Positions 8,390-16,477 of a DNA stretch of 64,000 bases are shown here, piece by piece (the stretch's first letter is position 1; each line of letters opens with the position of its first letter). Below the pieces are notes generated by a model, which did no database searches, was not told the DNA's origin, and worked only from the letters and a program-made list of their open reading frames with translations. The stretch spans positions 62,001-126,000 of the forward strand of contig CAJTDC010000005.1 of the NCBI GenBank assembly GCA_910575055.1, written 5' to 3'. A program made the translations under genes and the position numbers. This stretch comes from Clostridia bacterium. Lineage in GTDB: Bacteria; Bacillota; Clostridia; Lachnospirales; Anaerotignaceae.

Positions 8390-8423
8390 TTACTCTTGTA
8401 ATATTTAATTATTACACAAGTAA
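8390..8423. promoter_or_regulatory. two BlaI-type operator boxes in inverted array
   Basis: TTAC-TCTT-GTAA (8390-8401) and TTAC-ACAA-GTAA (8412-8423), each flanked by AAATCTTAC / GTAAGATTT arms, lie upstream of the blaI promoter. They match the dyad of the other three boxes of this window (8489, 12228, 12294) and the general TACA/TGTA style of BlaI/MecI operators. Confidence 0.75.
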
Positions 8424-8452
8424 GATTTCAAGTCAATATCTATTTTATGAAA

Positions 8453-8481
8453 TTGACAATCATACCAATAACGTCTATAAT
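8453..8481 (+). promoter_or_regulatory. consensus sigma-A promoter of blaI-blaR1
   Basis: -35 TTGACA (8453-8458), 17-nt spacer, -10 TATAAT (8476-8481): a perfect consensus pair. It is flanked by operator boxes on both sides, so BlaI binding would block it. Confidence 0.9.
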
Positions 8482-8488
8482 ATATTTA

Positions 8489-8500
8489 TTACATCCGTAA
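8489..8500. promoter_or_regulatory. BlaI operator box overlapping the blaI transcription start
   Basis: TTAC-ATCC-GTAA, 7 nt after the -10 element and 20 nt before the blaI start codon, placed at the expected transcription start. Confidence 0.8.
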
Positions 8501-8520
8501 GATTTAAGGAGGGATTTGAA

Positions 8521-8934
8521 ATGAGCGATTTACCACAGATTTCTGAAGCTGAATTTGAAGTTATGAAAATCGTATGGAAACATGCGCCGATCAGTACCAA
8601 TGAAATAACAGATAAACTATTACAGACCACAAGCTGGAGTCCGAAAACGATACAGACTTTAATCAAACGTCTTGTGACCAAAGGTGTTCTGACTTATGAA
8701 AAACAGAGCCGAGTGTTCGTTTATACCCCAGTCGTGAAAGAAAGCGAATACATCGGTCAGGAAAGCAATTCTTTTCTGGAACGTTATTATGACGGTGATA
8801 TCACTGCGATGCTGTCCGCATATATAGAAAATGACAGACTGTCTGAAACAGAAATAGATACTCTCCGCTCCCTTCTTTCCAAGAGGACCAAACGCCGTCA
8901 GGACGGCTTATTGGATAAAAAAGGAGGCAATTAA
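8521..8934 (+). CDS. blaI: BlaI/MecI-family repressor
   Basis: 137 aa from the ATG at 8521 (AAGGAGGG upstream); an open frame further upstream has no ribosome site. The N-terminal winged helix (ISEAEFEVMKIVWKHAPIST, then WSPKTIQTLIKRLVTKGVL) is typical of BlaI/MecI, and the C-terminal half (FLERYYDGDITAMLSAYIEN) is the dimerisation part that BlaR1 signalling removes. Predicted role: represses its own operon and the divergent-facing beta-lactamase gene through the TTAC-N4-GTAA boxes. It is followed by blaR1 with 1 nt between stop and start. Confidence 0.96.
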   Translation: MSDLPQISEAEFEVMKIVWKHAPISTNEITDKLLQTTSWSPKTIQTLIKRLVTKGVLTYEKQSRVFVYTPVVKESEYIGQESNSFLERYYDGDITAMLSAYIENDRLSETEIDTLRSLLSKRTKRRQDGLLDKKGGN

Positions 8935-8935
8935 C

Positions 8936-10738
8936 GTGGCTAATTTTATGATACGCTTTTTAATATGCAATGTGTTTATCAGCGGTATCATCGGAATTCT
9001 TTTGATAGCCAAGCGGATATTCAAAAACAACCTGTCCAGCCGGATGCAGTATAATCTGTGGTTTCTGCTGCTTGGGTTGCTGGCAGTTCCCTTTATACCG
9101 TTCCGTCTAATCGGGTTTCCACAAATCCTCTCGTGGCTCAGCTGTCTGGGAAGCCCTTCTGCCTCCGGCGCCGGAACCGCTATGGGAGAAACCGTTGGAA
9201 TCAATCCGACTGGAAATGCAGATTGGATGAATGACTTTACTCTTTCGGTAAATAGCGAGACTCCATCCATTACCGGATACATATTATTGGGGATATGGAT
9301 TGTAGGCATTTTAGCAATGATTATATTAGTAATCAAATCCTCGCTCCGCCTACGCACTTTGGAGAAATCTGCACTTCCCCTCCAGCACCCGGAGGTACGC
9401 AGACTATACCATCGATGTTTGGAGGAAATGGGAATTCACAGAAATATCCCTGTTTACAGTACCGCATTTTTGAAATCCCCGATTATTGTGGGACTTTTGA
9501 AACCGTGTATTTATCTGCCGATTCATCTAATCTCTGATTACAACGAATCTGATATACGCTATATGCTGTTGCACGAACTGCAGCACTATAAACACAAAGA
9601 TGCTGTTGCCAGTTATCTGATGAACCTTGCCGGAGTAATATATTGGTTCAATCCTCTTGTCTGGTACGTACTGAAGGAAATGCGTAATGACAGAGAGGTT
9701 GCCTGTGACACTTCCGTTTTGAAAATGCTTGAAGAGGATGCTTACGAAGATTATGGCAATACACTGATTAACTTTGCAGAGAAGGTTTCACTTACTCCTT
9801 TTCCGTTTGCTGCCGGCCTTGGTGGAAACATGGAGCAGATGAAACGAAGAATTATCAACATTGCCTCTTATGAAAAGCCAACATTTATAAAAAGAGTAAA
9901 GGGCGTTTGCTCCTATTTTCTGATCGCCTGCCTTTTGTTAACATTTATGCCCATGCTTTCTGTCAATGCTGCAATAGAAATAGAAAACACCTATCAAATA
10001 AATAAAAACGACAGCAATATTTCTTATATTGATTTATCATCATATTTTAACGATTATCAAGGTTGTTTTGTCCTGTTTGATGCAACTACCGACAGTTGGC
10101 AAATTTATAACAAAGCAATGGCACAAAAACGAATTTCGCCGGATTCGACATATAAAATATACAGTGCCCTGTTAGGTTTGGAAAACAGATATATAACTTC
10201 GGCTTCAAACGAAATGACATGGAATGGGCAAGAATACCCTATTGCAGAGTGGAATGCCAATCAAAACCTTACTACAGCATTTCAAAACTCTGTCAATTGG
10301 TACTTTCAATCATTAGACCAAACTGCCGGATTAGAAACTTTAGAAGACTTCTATACATATATTAATTATGGCAATCATGACCTGTCAGGTGGTGTTTCTT
10401 CCTTTTGGGCAGAATCTTCCCTCAAAATTTCTCCTATTGAGCAGGTCGAAATGCTCCAACGACTGTACATCAATGAATTTAATTTTGATGCAGATAATAT
10501 TCAGACTGTAAAGAATGCCTTATTACTTTCTTCCACTGCTAACGGTAACCTATACGGCAAAACCGGAACAGGAAATATTAATGGAGAGAACATAAGCGGA
10601 TGGTTCATTGGCTATGTCGAAACTTCAGATAATACATATTTCTTTGCCTTAAATATCGGAGCCACTGAAAATGCTACCGGAAGCAAAGCATCTGATATTG
10701 CTTTATCTATATTATCAGACATGAATATCTGGTATTGA
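8936..10738 (+). CDS. blaR1: BlaR1-type beta-lactam sensor/signal transducer
   Basis: 600 aa, GTG start after AAAGGAGG. The N-terminal ~340 residues are the membrane-embedded M56 metalloprotease with several hydrophobic helices and the zinc motif HELQHYKHKD (about residue 215), plus a late transmembrane segment near residue 330. The extracellular C-terminal domain (from about residue 365) is a class D-like penicillin sensor: STYK serine motif, YGNHD, and KTGTG near residue 540. Family knowledge: acylation of the sensor serine activates the protease and leads to loss of BlaI. All key motifs appear intact, although the linked beta-lactamase is broken. Confidence 0.96.
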   Translation: MANFMIRFLICNVFISGIIGILLIAKRIFKNNLSSRMQYNLWFLLLGLLAVPFIPFRLIGFPQILSWLSCLGSPSASGAGTAMGETVGINPTGNADWMNDFTLSVNSETPSITGYILLGIWIVGILAMIILVIKSSLRLRTLEKSALPLQHPEVRRLYHRCLEEMGIHRNIPVYSTAFLKSPIIVGLLKPCIYLPIHLISDYNESDIRYMLLHELQHYKHKDAVASYLMNLAGVIYWFNPLVWYVLKEMRNDREVACDTSVLKMLEEDAYEDYGNTLINFAEKVSLTPFPFAAGLGGNMEQMKRRIINIASYEKPTFIKRVKGVCSYFLIACLLLTFMPMLSVNAAIEIENTYQINKNDSNISYIDLSSYFNDYQGCFVLFDATTDSWQIYNKAMAQKRISPDSTYKIYSALLGLENRYITSASNEMTWNGQEYPIAEWNANQNLTTAFQNSVNWYFQSLDQTAGLETLEDFYTYINYGNHDLSGGVSSFWAESSLKISPIEQVEMLQRLYINEFNFDADNIQTVKNALLLSSTANGNLYGKTGTGNINGENISGWFIGYVETSDNTYFFALNIGATENATGSKASDIALSILSDMNIWY

Positions 10739-10741
10739 AAA

Positions 10742-10784
10742 AAGGTAAAGGGTCTCCAAATGAAACACTTTGACCCTTTACCTT
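10742..10784. terminator. bidirectional terminator between blaR1 and the converging bla operon
   Basis: 13-bp perfect stem AAGGTAAAGGGTC / GACCCTTTACCTT, 4 nt after the blaR1 stop and 6 nt before the end of the converging minus-strand gene remnant. CTTTATTATTC follows on the plus strand. Confidence 0.8.
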
Positions 10785-10789
10785 CTTTA

Positions 10790-11197
10790 TTATTCTTCAT
10801 CTGTTAACTGCTGTCTCTCATTCTCTCCATTGAAATATAAGAGAATCTGTTCATCAGCTTGTTCCTCTCCAGAAAGAATGCCTTCTACATAATCCTCATA
10901 CCAAGTCACTTTCCAACAATTGCTGCTTATGCTTTTACCATCATTCCGTAACTCAAAACCCACTTATGATATTTTGTTTTTTCCTTCTTTAAGAATCAAT
11001 CGACCACTAGCTGATCCAAATGGCCACTCAGCTTCTCCAACGGCTTCCAGTATCAGTTCATATTTTTTATCTGGCGAGATTGCTGTATCGCATATTGTCT
11101 TTTTATAATCCGTCTCATAAACGAAGCAAAGCCAAAGTGCAGCTATCATTGCAATAAATATACCAGCAACACATAGTAAAATCTTAACTTCTCTTGA
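10790..11197 (-). pseudogene. membrane-anchored extracytoplasmic protein, disrupted
   Basis: Downstream partner of the beta-lactamase. The frame begins with a hydrophobic helix (LLCVAGIFIAMIAALWLCF) but has no clear ATG/GTG start at its head. It continues through SPDKKYELILEAVGEAEWPF, then meets an in-frame TAA at 10964-10966, after which the same frame resumes with VGFELRNDGKSISSNCWKV and runs to a second TAA at 10790. One nonsense change therefore splits what looks like a ~130-residue membrane-anchored protein (DUF5412-like in layout; assignment tentative). Decay matches the nonsense mutation in the adjacent beta-lactamase. Confidence 0.65.
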
Positions 11198-12118
11198 TTA
11201 CTCCTCTAGGATATTAAATGCTATTTCCTGTGCCTTTGTCCCACTAATTTCATTCGAAGAATTATCATCTAAATATATAACAAAATATATATTAGTATTT
11301 TCTTTTTCGACAAAACCGATGAACCATGCTGTACCGTCTGTTCCCGTTCCTGTTTTTCCATATATTTTTTTTGAATCACTAGCCTCAAGTAACATAATGC
11401 TTTTTAGAATTTCTATCTCTGATTCTGTATATATAGTTTCCCCTTCCATAATCTTATGCAAAACTTCCACCTGCTCTATCGGAGAAATCAGCAAAGATGA
11501 TTCAATCCAAAAACCATTAAGTTCTGGAAAAGAGTTCACACCACTTCCACTCCATTCAGATATGTCACAATTTCCATAATCCAATTTGTTTAATTCCTCT
11601 TGGATTGTCTCTTGTCCCACCTCTTCTATTACTTTTCTAAAGTACCAAATGCAAGAACTTCGAAATGCATCTTCCAGTCTTAAATCGGCATTCCATGCAT
11701 CAACTGGGTAATTCATTCCATCATACTCCATTTTACTATCCTCTGACGTTACCACTTGATTATGAATTCCTATTAAAGCTGAGATTACTTTGAACGTAGA
11801 ATTAGGAGATACCCTCGTTCTGCATTTGTCTTCATTATAAAAAGTATATGTATTATTTTCTGAATTCAAAATAACTGCACACCCTTGGATTGATTGAAAC
11901 GCTTCCGCATAATCTACAGTGACTGTTGTCGGCTACAGTTCCTCTTCATTCTTCACATCCTCGTTTTCACTTATTTCTTCTTCGGTTTGATTAATCTGTA
12001 TTGTCTGTTCCTTTTGATTTGATTGGCTGTTTCCATTCTCTTTTGAACTGCATCCTGACATACTTCCTATAATCAAGCAAGCAGTTATACCCATTATCAT
12101 ACATCGTTTTAGTTTCAT
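11198..12118 (-). pseudogene. class D beta-lactamase lipoprotein gene split by an in-frame TAG
   Basis: The start at 12118 gives a lipoprotein signal peptide (MKLKRCMIMGITACLIIGSM followed by SGCS lipobox) and an acidic linker, ending at TAG 11933-11935. The same frame continues without another stop to 11198: CAVILNSENNTYTFYNED, STFK (active-site serine and lysine), a Ser-Ser-Cys region, DYGN, W, and KTGTG. These are the ordered OXA/CDD class D motifs. Only the amber codon separates export signal and enzyme. An internal ATT/TTG start would give a cytoplasmic, non-exported domain. It is preceded by BlaI boxes and faces blaI-blaR1. Probable inactivation; suppression or sequencing error are alternatives. 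Confidence 0.88.
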
Positions 12119-12181
12119 CCCAAAATCTTCCTTTCTTCTGTAACTTCTTTTAACTTTTACTTCCTAATCCACGAACAATTT

Positions 12182-12208
12182 TTACATCAACATTCTAAAT
12201 ACAACCAT
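12182..12208 (-). CDS. 8-codon leader ORF before the beta-lactamase
   Basis: ATG at 12208 preceded by AAAAGGAGGG, reading MVVFRMLM and then TAA. It lies between the BlaI boxes and the beta-lactamase start at 12118. The ribosome site is stronger than that of the beta-lactamase itself. It may be a leader peptide or the relic of a lost gene. Confidence 0.35.
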   Translation of the reverse strand: MVVFRMLM

Positions 12209-12227
12209 CTTCTCAACCCTCCTTTTA

Positions 12228-12239
12228 TTACATGCGTAA
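12228..12239. promoter_or_regulatory. BlaI operator box, beta-lactamase side (proximal)
   Basis: TTAC-ATGC-GTAA followed by GATTT, identical in layout to the box at 8489 in front of blaI. It lies in the upstream region of the minus-strand beta-lactamase gene. Confidence 0.75.
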
Positions 12240-12293
12240 GATTTCAACACAAAAAAATTTTCCTTTTGAGCGCCTGTTACATCCATGCAAATA

Positions 12294-12305
12294 TTACATC
12301 AGTAA
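12294..12305. promoter_or_regulatory. BlaI operator box, beta-lactamase side (distal)
   Basis: TTAC-ATCA-GTAA followed by GATTTAGAAGTCAAG. Together with the box at 12228 it brackets the presumed promoter of the beta-lactamase operon. A half-site GTTACATCC lies between them. Confidence 0.7.
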
Positions 12306-12334
12306 GATTTAGAAGTCAAGTTATCTTTATATAA

Positions 12335-12400
12335 AAAGGCTTCTGCCGGAGGGTATCATACATTTTCGCAAAAGTGATACCTTTTAGCAAAAGCCAATTA
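12335..12400. repeat. nested hairpin with transposon-end-like repeat units
   Basis: GGCTT...TGC / GCA..AAGCC enclose GGTATCAT / GTGATACC. Units of the form TTTTCGCAAAAGTGATACC resemble those at 13560-13620, on the other side of the orphan gene at 12665. Multiple short ~20-bp units of this kind occur at the ends of IS21-family elements, but no transposase gene is present. The rest of 12400-12660 shows no gene or clear signal. Confidence 0.35.
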
Positions 12401-12664
12401 TTCAGCAGAGTCTCTCACCACCCCACTGATTCATTATACAAATGTTTCATTCAAAGAACTACAAAACACACGTCCATTTTCTTTCCTTAATGTCCAACAA
12501 ACCGCAGGAAATCAAGGTTTCTTTGAAAGCAGACAAATGGTTTCAATATTCCCCTGAACTTTGATTTTATACTGCATAGCGAAAGTATTCAATGGGTTTT
12601 CAAAGTGGGGTAATGGTTTTATCCCCATTTTACAACATTCCTCACGCTACGTTTCTATGTATAT

Positions 12665-13501
12665 CTACTTAATCTGCAATAACAACGGCAACAATGCAAT
12701 TCCTACATCAACACCTTTATCAGCAATCCATTTAACAATTCCTTTTGCATTTTCCCACTTTTTTGATTTGCGGTCTGGAGATTTAACGATTTTTTCTAAT
12801 TCGTTAATTTTATCCAAAATCTCCTCTATTTCGGTATCTGGCAACGCCGACATATTCTCAATTTCTTTTCTTACATCACTAAAGGAAATATTAATATCAA
12901 CTTTGTTTTCATTTGTATTTGTTATCTGTACCATTGGAACGCTCTGAGGAATTGTTTCCATAAGTGCCGGATATCCCAATGCTTTAAAAGTCAGCATTTT
13001 ATTATAAATTTGTCTTAAGTCATAAAACAGTTCTTGTCCGGCCACTTCATCATAAATTCCAATCGCTTCCTCATATCCATATAATCCTGCATTAAGCTTT
13101 GGTACATATGCTTCATACTTTGCAGTTACATCTTTATACAATTGCTGTTTAGCAATTTCAGGTGTCACCTCATTTGCAGAATCGGATATAGCTTGTTTTA
13201 AAGATTCCAAATCTTCTTCATACATAGATTTAAAATCAAATAAAGGATCTTTTTCTTTATCTGTCGCAATAATCAATTCTAATTTTTCTTTGATAGCATT
13301 TAATTCTGGTCTGTAATTCAGCGCACTACCAACAGCACATGCTTTCCCTGATGTCGGTATATCCTTCCCAAAATCTTCAAATATACCGTTGTATTTTGCA
13401 ATTAGTGCCTGATATAAACTATGCGTACCATTGCTTGATGCTTGAGCATCTTCGCATCGTTTTATATCAGTTCTCATTATCTCCAATAACTCAGTAGTCA
13501 C
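12665..13501 (-). CDS. orphan protein of unknown function with hydrophobic C-terminal helix
   Basis: 278 aa, GTG start at 13501 with GGAGG 7 nt upstream. The protein is mostly helical and polar (ELLEIMRTDIKRCEDAQ, LNAIKEKLELIIATDKEK) with an acidic coiled-coil-like stretch near residue 225 (EIEEILDKINELEKIVK). It ends in a basic linker and a hydrophobic tail, WIADKGVDVGIALLPLLLQI, that could be a membrane-insertion helix. I do not recognise a family. It is AT-rich and isolated, flanked on both sides by related repeat arrays, which suggests transferred cargo. Confidence 0.7.
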   Translation of the reverse strand: MTTELLEIMRTDIKRCEDAQASSNGTHSLYQALIAKYNGIFEDFGKDIPTSGKACAVGSALNYRPELNAIKEKLELIIATDKEKDPLFDFKSMYEEDLESLKQAISDSANEVTPEIAKQQLYKDVTAKYEAYVPKLNAGLYGYEEAIGIYDEVAGQELFYDLRQIYNKMLTFKALGYPALMETIPQSVPMVQITNTNENKVDINISFSDVRKEIENMSALPDTEIEEILDKINELEKIVKSPDRKSKKWENAKGIVKWIADKGVDVGIALLPLLLQIK

Positions 13502-13559
13502 TCTATTTCCTCCTATGCTACATTACCAAATAATTTTATTAATCTGTCCTTCATTTCTT

Positions 13560-13620
13560 TTGCGAAAAAGTATCCTTTCGCCAAAATGTATATCCCTGTT
13601 CCAAAAAGTCTATCCCCTGG
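13560..13620. repeat. tandem ~20-bp units, possible transposon-end relic
   Basis: Three successive units of the type TTTCGCCAAAATGTATATCCC-like spacing (TTTGCGAAAAAGTATCC, TTTCGCCAAAATGTATATCC, TGTTCCAAAAAGTCTATCCC). Related units occur at 12335-12400. Together they flank the gene at 12665-13501. Confidence 0.4.
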
Positions 13621-13745
13621 GGTAAATCTCCGATTATATCATCACTCTACGGAAATAGAAACACACATCTATTTTATTCCCAAAATCGTAGAAACCTTTG
13701 ATTTATTGGGCTTTTCTCGACAGCAGGCAGACTGTCTCCACATGG

Positions 13746-13779
13746 CACGAGGAAATGAAAAGTACGTCATTTCCTCGTG
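13746..13779. terminator. 13-bp perfect hairpin downstream of the SEC-C gene
   Basis: CACGAGGAAATGA / TCATTTCCTCGTG with an 8-nt loop, about 75 nt past the SEC-C gene stop. There is no T-run on either strand, so terminator function is uncertain. 13621-13854 otherwise holds nothing I can identify. Confidence 0.45.
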
Positions 13780-13854
13780 TCTGTTCTCGGTAACATATCA
13801 ACCGACTTTTTTCGTTTTTTTCTGTTTGCGGAAACATAGCAACCGCTTATCATA

Positions 13855-15021
13855 TTACAAGAACAGATTTATTTTTGGTGGTAATAGATAGGCTTTGCCC
13901 GTCCTGTCTCGTGAAGCATTCTTTAGCCCCATTCCTATTCCCATCCCAAATGTATAAGCTTCTGGTCCATGTAAATTGGCATAAAAGGTATATGCCATCT
14001 GTGTTTCCTTGTCCCAGGCATTCCATAACTCTGGACTTAATACCATATTCTCCGAGTATAACGGAAGCACCATATTTATGTAAAATCTTAGCTTATCATC
14101 AGTTGCCGATGATAATTGTTCAAAAAAGGTTTTGTATATTGTATCTTCTTCCTTGAGGCAACTAACCAACAGCCAAGATTGGTTTACTTCAGGAAAAATT
14201 GTAATTGCCACTCGATGCATAACCCCACGGATGGTATGCTTGATTTTCCTGCCGTTCAAATCATAGTCAGGCGCAATATATGCATAGTCAGCAAACTTTA
14301 TCTGATATGGAAGTTTGACCGCGCAAGTTGTTACTCCATCATATGTGTTTGCAAGAATCTGAGAATCAAAATGCTTCTTTACTGGCTCAAATTCCTGCAT
14401 CTTCAATTGTAGCATTCTGTACATTCCAACCATATCAGGAGACAAAAATGCATTAGGGTTATCTTTGAAGTTTTGCCGAAAAATATCAAATGCTATTTTC
14501 TGCTTATAGTATTCAAATATAAAGGCTTTATAAGCATATACAAATTTCATATCTTCTCTCGACTCATCAAAATCAGGAGCGCCCTTTTCGATTACGGCAA
14601 AAGCGATATTGTCATGCAAATCGCAAAAACATGTTTCAGTTGTTGCATCATTTGCACTGGTTCTGCTCATTTCAACCATAGGAACAATCTCTCCTGTATC
14701 CAACGGCACAAGCAATGGTTGTTTTTTTGCATCTATCATATAAACATGGCGTTCTTCACCTGCCAGCAGTGAAATGATTTTATTGTTCTGCAAAGCATGG
14801 GCAGCCTTTATTTTCCCCTTGCAATTTGCCTGATCTGGATGCAGGCAACATTTTTTCATTGACCGCCTCATCTTCTCCATTACCTGAACTTCGGGCGGCT
14901 TTTTTGAGACTTTAATCTGTACTTGTCTCCCCTTGCAACAATCCTTATATGCCTTTCCGCTTCCGCACGGACATGGCTCATTATCCGTTATTTTAAATTT
15001 TGACAAACACACAATTCTCAC
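13855..15021 (-). CDS. SEC-C motif protein with additional Cys/His cluster
   Basis: 388 aa. The GTG start at 15021 overlaps the XRE stop (GTGA), with AAGAGG upstream inside the XRE gene. Residues ~16-30 are a SEC-C zinc motif (CPCGSGKAYKDCC). Residues ~55-85 form a second likely metal site (CCLHPDQANCKGKIKAAHAL). The remaining ~300 residues are unrecognised; the segment CFCDLHDNIAF near residue 130 adds further Cys/His. SEC-C modules mediate nucleic-acid or protein contacts in diverse proteins, and in accessory islands they occur in conflict-type genes. It is cotranscribed with the XRE regulator. Confidence 0.85.
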   Translation of the reverse strand: MRIVCLSKFKITDNEPCPCGSGKAYKDCCKGRQVQIKVSKKPPEVQVMEKMRRSMKKCCLHPDQANCKGKIKAAHALQNNKIISLLAGEERHVYMIDAKKQPLLVPLDTGEIVPMVEMSRTSANDATTETCFCDLHDNIAFAVIEKGAPDFDESREDMKFVYAYKAFIFEYYKQKIAFDIFRQNFKDNPNAFLSPDMVGMYRMLQLKMQEFEPVKKHFDSQILANTYDGVTTCAVKLPYQIKFADYAYIAPDYDLNGRKIKHTIRGVMHRVAITIFPEVNQSWLLVSCLKEEDTIYKTFFEQLSSATDDKLRFYINMVLPLYSENMVLSPELWNAWDKETQMAYTFYANLHGPEAYTFGMGIGMGLKNASRDRTGKAYLLPPKINLFL

Positions 15022-15242
15022 CTCTTGATACTTATTTTTTCTCCATCCTGCAAGATAAACGCTTGTTCATAGCCTACGCCCAACGCCTCCGCAATCGCCA
15101 CCATCTCCTCAAAAGAAACCGTGCCGCGTTTCAGCTTCTTATTAAAATTCTGTGGTGTCTGCCCGATACGTCTGCAAAGCTCTGCCTGGCTGATATTCAT
15201 TTTCTCACATAACTGCCTTATCATATCTGATGTTGTCACCAC
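15018..15242 (-). CDS. XRE-family regulator (cargo copy 1)
   Basis: 74 aa, GTG start at 15242 after GGAGG. A compact helix-turn-helix (MIRQLCEKMNISQAELCRRI, then TPQNFNKKLKRGTVSFEEM). A truncated homologue occupies 17593-17751. The promoter (15265-15293) has a consensus spacing and a central AACC-AAAA-GGTT dyad that may be its own operator. It is translationally coupled to the SEC-C gene. Confidence 0.88.
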   Translation of the reverse strand: MVTTSDMIRQLCEKMNISQAELCRRIGQTPQNFNKKLKRGTVSFEEMVAIAEALGVGYEQAFILQDGEKISIKR

Positions 15243-15246
15243 GCAC

Positions 15247-15379
15247 CTCCATTATCATGTTTCTATTATAAACCTTTTGGTTGATAAGCGCAAGAGTCTA
15301 TGCAAAACAAGAAACACCCTGCCACCTGTTTCCAAGTCGCAAGGCGTTAACTGTTCCGTTCCTACAGCTCCACTTTCGT
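15247..15379. repeat. scar copy 1: XRE promoter + 32-nt block + recombinase 3' end
   Basis: About 130 bp homologous to 17757-17893, including a 32-nt block (15315-15346) identical to 17829-17860. It ends in CTACAGCTCCAC, which on the minus strand reads V-E-L-stop exactly like the end of the recombinase at 17877. The preceding codons (LDGTK) suit a recombinase C-terminus, so this looks like the remnant of a second recombinase gene. A possible attachment-site relic. Confidence 0.7.
15265..15293 (-). promoter_or_regulatory. promoter/operator of XRE copy 1
   Basis: On the minus strand -35 TTGCGC and -10 TATAAT are separated by 17 nt, with AACCAAAAGGTT between them. The arrangement is repeated at 17774-17802. 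Confidence 0.75.
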
Positions 15380-15460
15380 ACCATCCAATGGAAATAATAA
15401 GCATAGAAACAGATGAGCCTTATTTGTATAATAGACAGACTATCTATTTCCCATTTAACT

Positions 15461-16477
15461 TTATTTTATAACAACCATAGATTCATTATATTCTATAACA
15501 ATATCAGCCATACGGATCAAATCATTCTTTAATTCCTCTTTCAAGGAAATAGGTTCCATAATCAAGGATACCATTCCATAAGATTTTTCGGAAGAAATAA
15601 CATGCCGCAAAAACAAAAAGTAAAGTTCTTCACTTGAAAACCTTATCAATGATGACAATGTATCATAAATTGTTCTATGCGGAATTCTATACATATTTTC
15701 TTCTGATTCACAAACCTTTCTAAATCTATACCAAGAGTCATTAGCAGCTGTATGAATTTCGGCGAATGAATCAGCTTTAAAAAATTTATATCCTTTATGT
15801 GTGTACTCTTCTTTTGCAAATTTTACCACTTTATCATCGAACGCATAGTGTGGAGTAAAACAATCAATGATTGACAATCTTTTAGTTACCTTGGATACCT
15901 GCTCATCCGAAAAAAACGAACATAACTCTACAGGACTTTTATATGTTGTGATAAAATCAATTGTTTCTCCATCCGCAATAGTCTCTGCAATATAATTTGC
16001 AAGCATATTTCCATACTCTACATTATCTTGATATAGTACCAAAATAGTGCCGCCATGCTTTACTTTCTGTAACTGTTCATCAGAAACGCCAGGGAAACTA
16101 TTAATCTTAAAAACAGTACGTTCCCTATAATTTTTTTCGTAGAATGTTTTATGCAAAAACTTTTCGTAAAACCAGCCAAAGAATTTGGTATATTTCAAAA
16201 AACGTTTTTTGCGCAAATGATACAAACTACCAAAAATTTTATAAAAGACCTTGCATAAATACAACCAGCTTGCTACAAATACAATTGCGAATATATAGAG
16301 AAAAACTGTTTCTACTTTACCTAAAACGGATTCTATTCTCGGATGATTAGCTGCAACACTTCCTTGTAGCATTTCAAAAAACAAAGCGCATGAACATGAT
16401 ACCATTGAAATTAGCTGTAACATTACAGTTGTCCAGAATTTTGCACCAAACTCTCTAAATTTAGGATTATTTGACAA
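15461..16477 (-). CDS. membrane protein with KaiC/RAD55-like C-terminal domain
   Basis: 338 aa from a TTG at 16477 that lacks a ribosome site. The frame stays open upstream to ~16546 and encodes one more hydrophobic helix (DYFSIIIPSLALSVALYTFL), so the true start is probably a non-ATG codon just after the Nudix stop. Three transmembrane segments lie in the first ~100 residues. The C-terminal ~220 residues start with GGTILVLYQDNVEYGNMLAN, in the place of a P-loop but without GKT. They continue with RTIYDTLSSLIRF, LFLRHVISSEKSYGM and a final MADIVIEYNE, a pattern like KaiC/RAD55-type ATPase domains. Third gene of the PP-loop/Nudix operon; function unknown. Confidence 0.7.
   Translation of the reverse strand: MSNNPKFREFGAKFWTTVMLQLISMVSCSCALFFEMLQGSVAANHPRIESVLGKVETVFLYIFAIVFVASWLYLCKVFYKIFGSLYHLRKKRFLKYTKFFGWFYEKFLHKTFYEKNYRERTVFKINSFPGVSDEQLQKVKHGGTILVLYQDNVEYGNMLANYIAETIADGETIDFITTYKSPVELCSFFSDEQVSKVTKRLSIIDCFTPHYAFDDKVVKFAKEEYTHKGYKFFKADSFAEIHTAANDSWYRFRKVCESEENMYRIPHRTIYDTLSSLIRFSSEELYFLFLRHVISSEKSYGMVSLIMEPISLKEELKNDLIRMADIVIEYNESMVVIK

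Noticed and set aside
8350-8520. N-terminal extension of BlaI
   Set aside because: It would run through the promoter and operator boxes; the ATG at 8521 has the ribosome site and the family start.
10964-11149. Independent 61-aa protein
   Set aside because: The same frame continues past the TAA with a conserved-looking sequence, so it is part of a broken longer gene.
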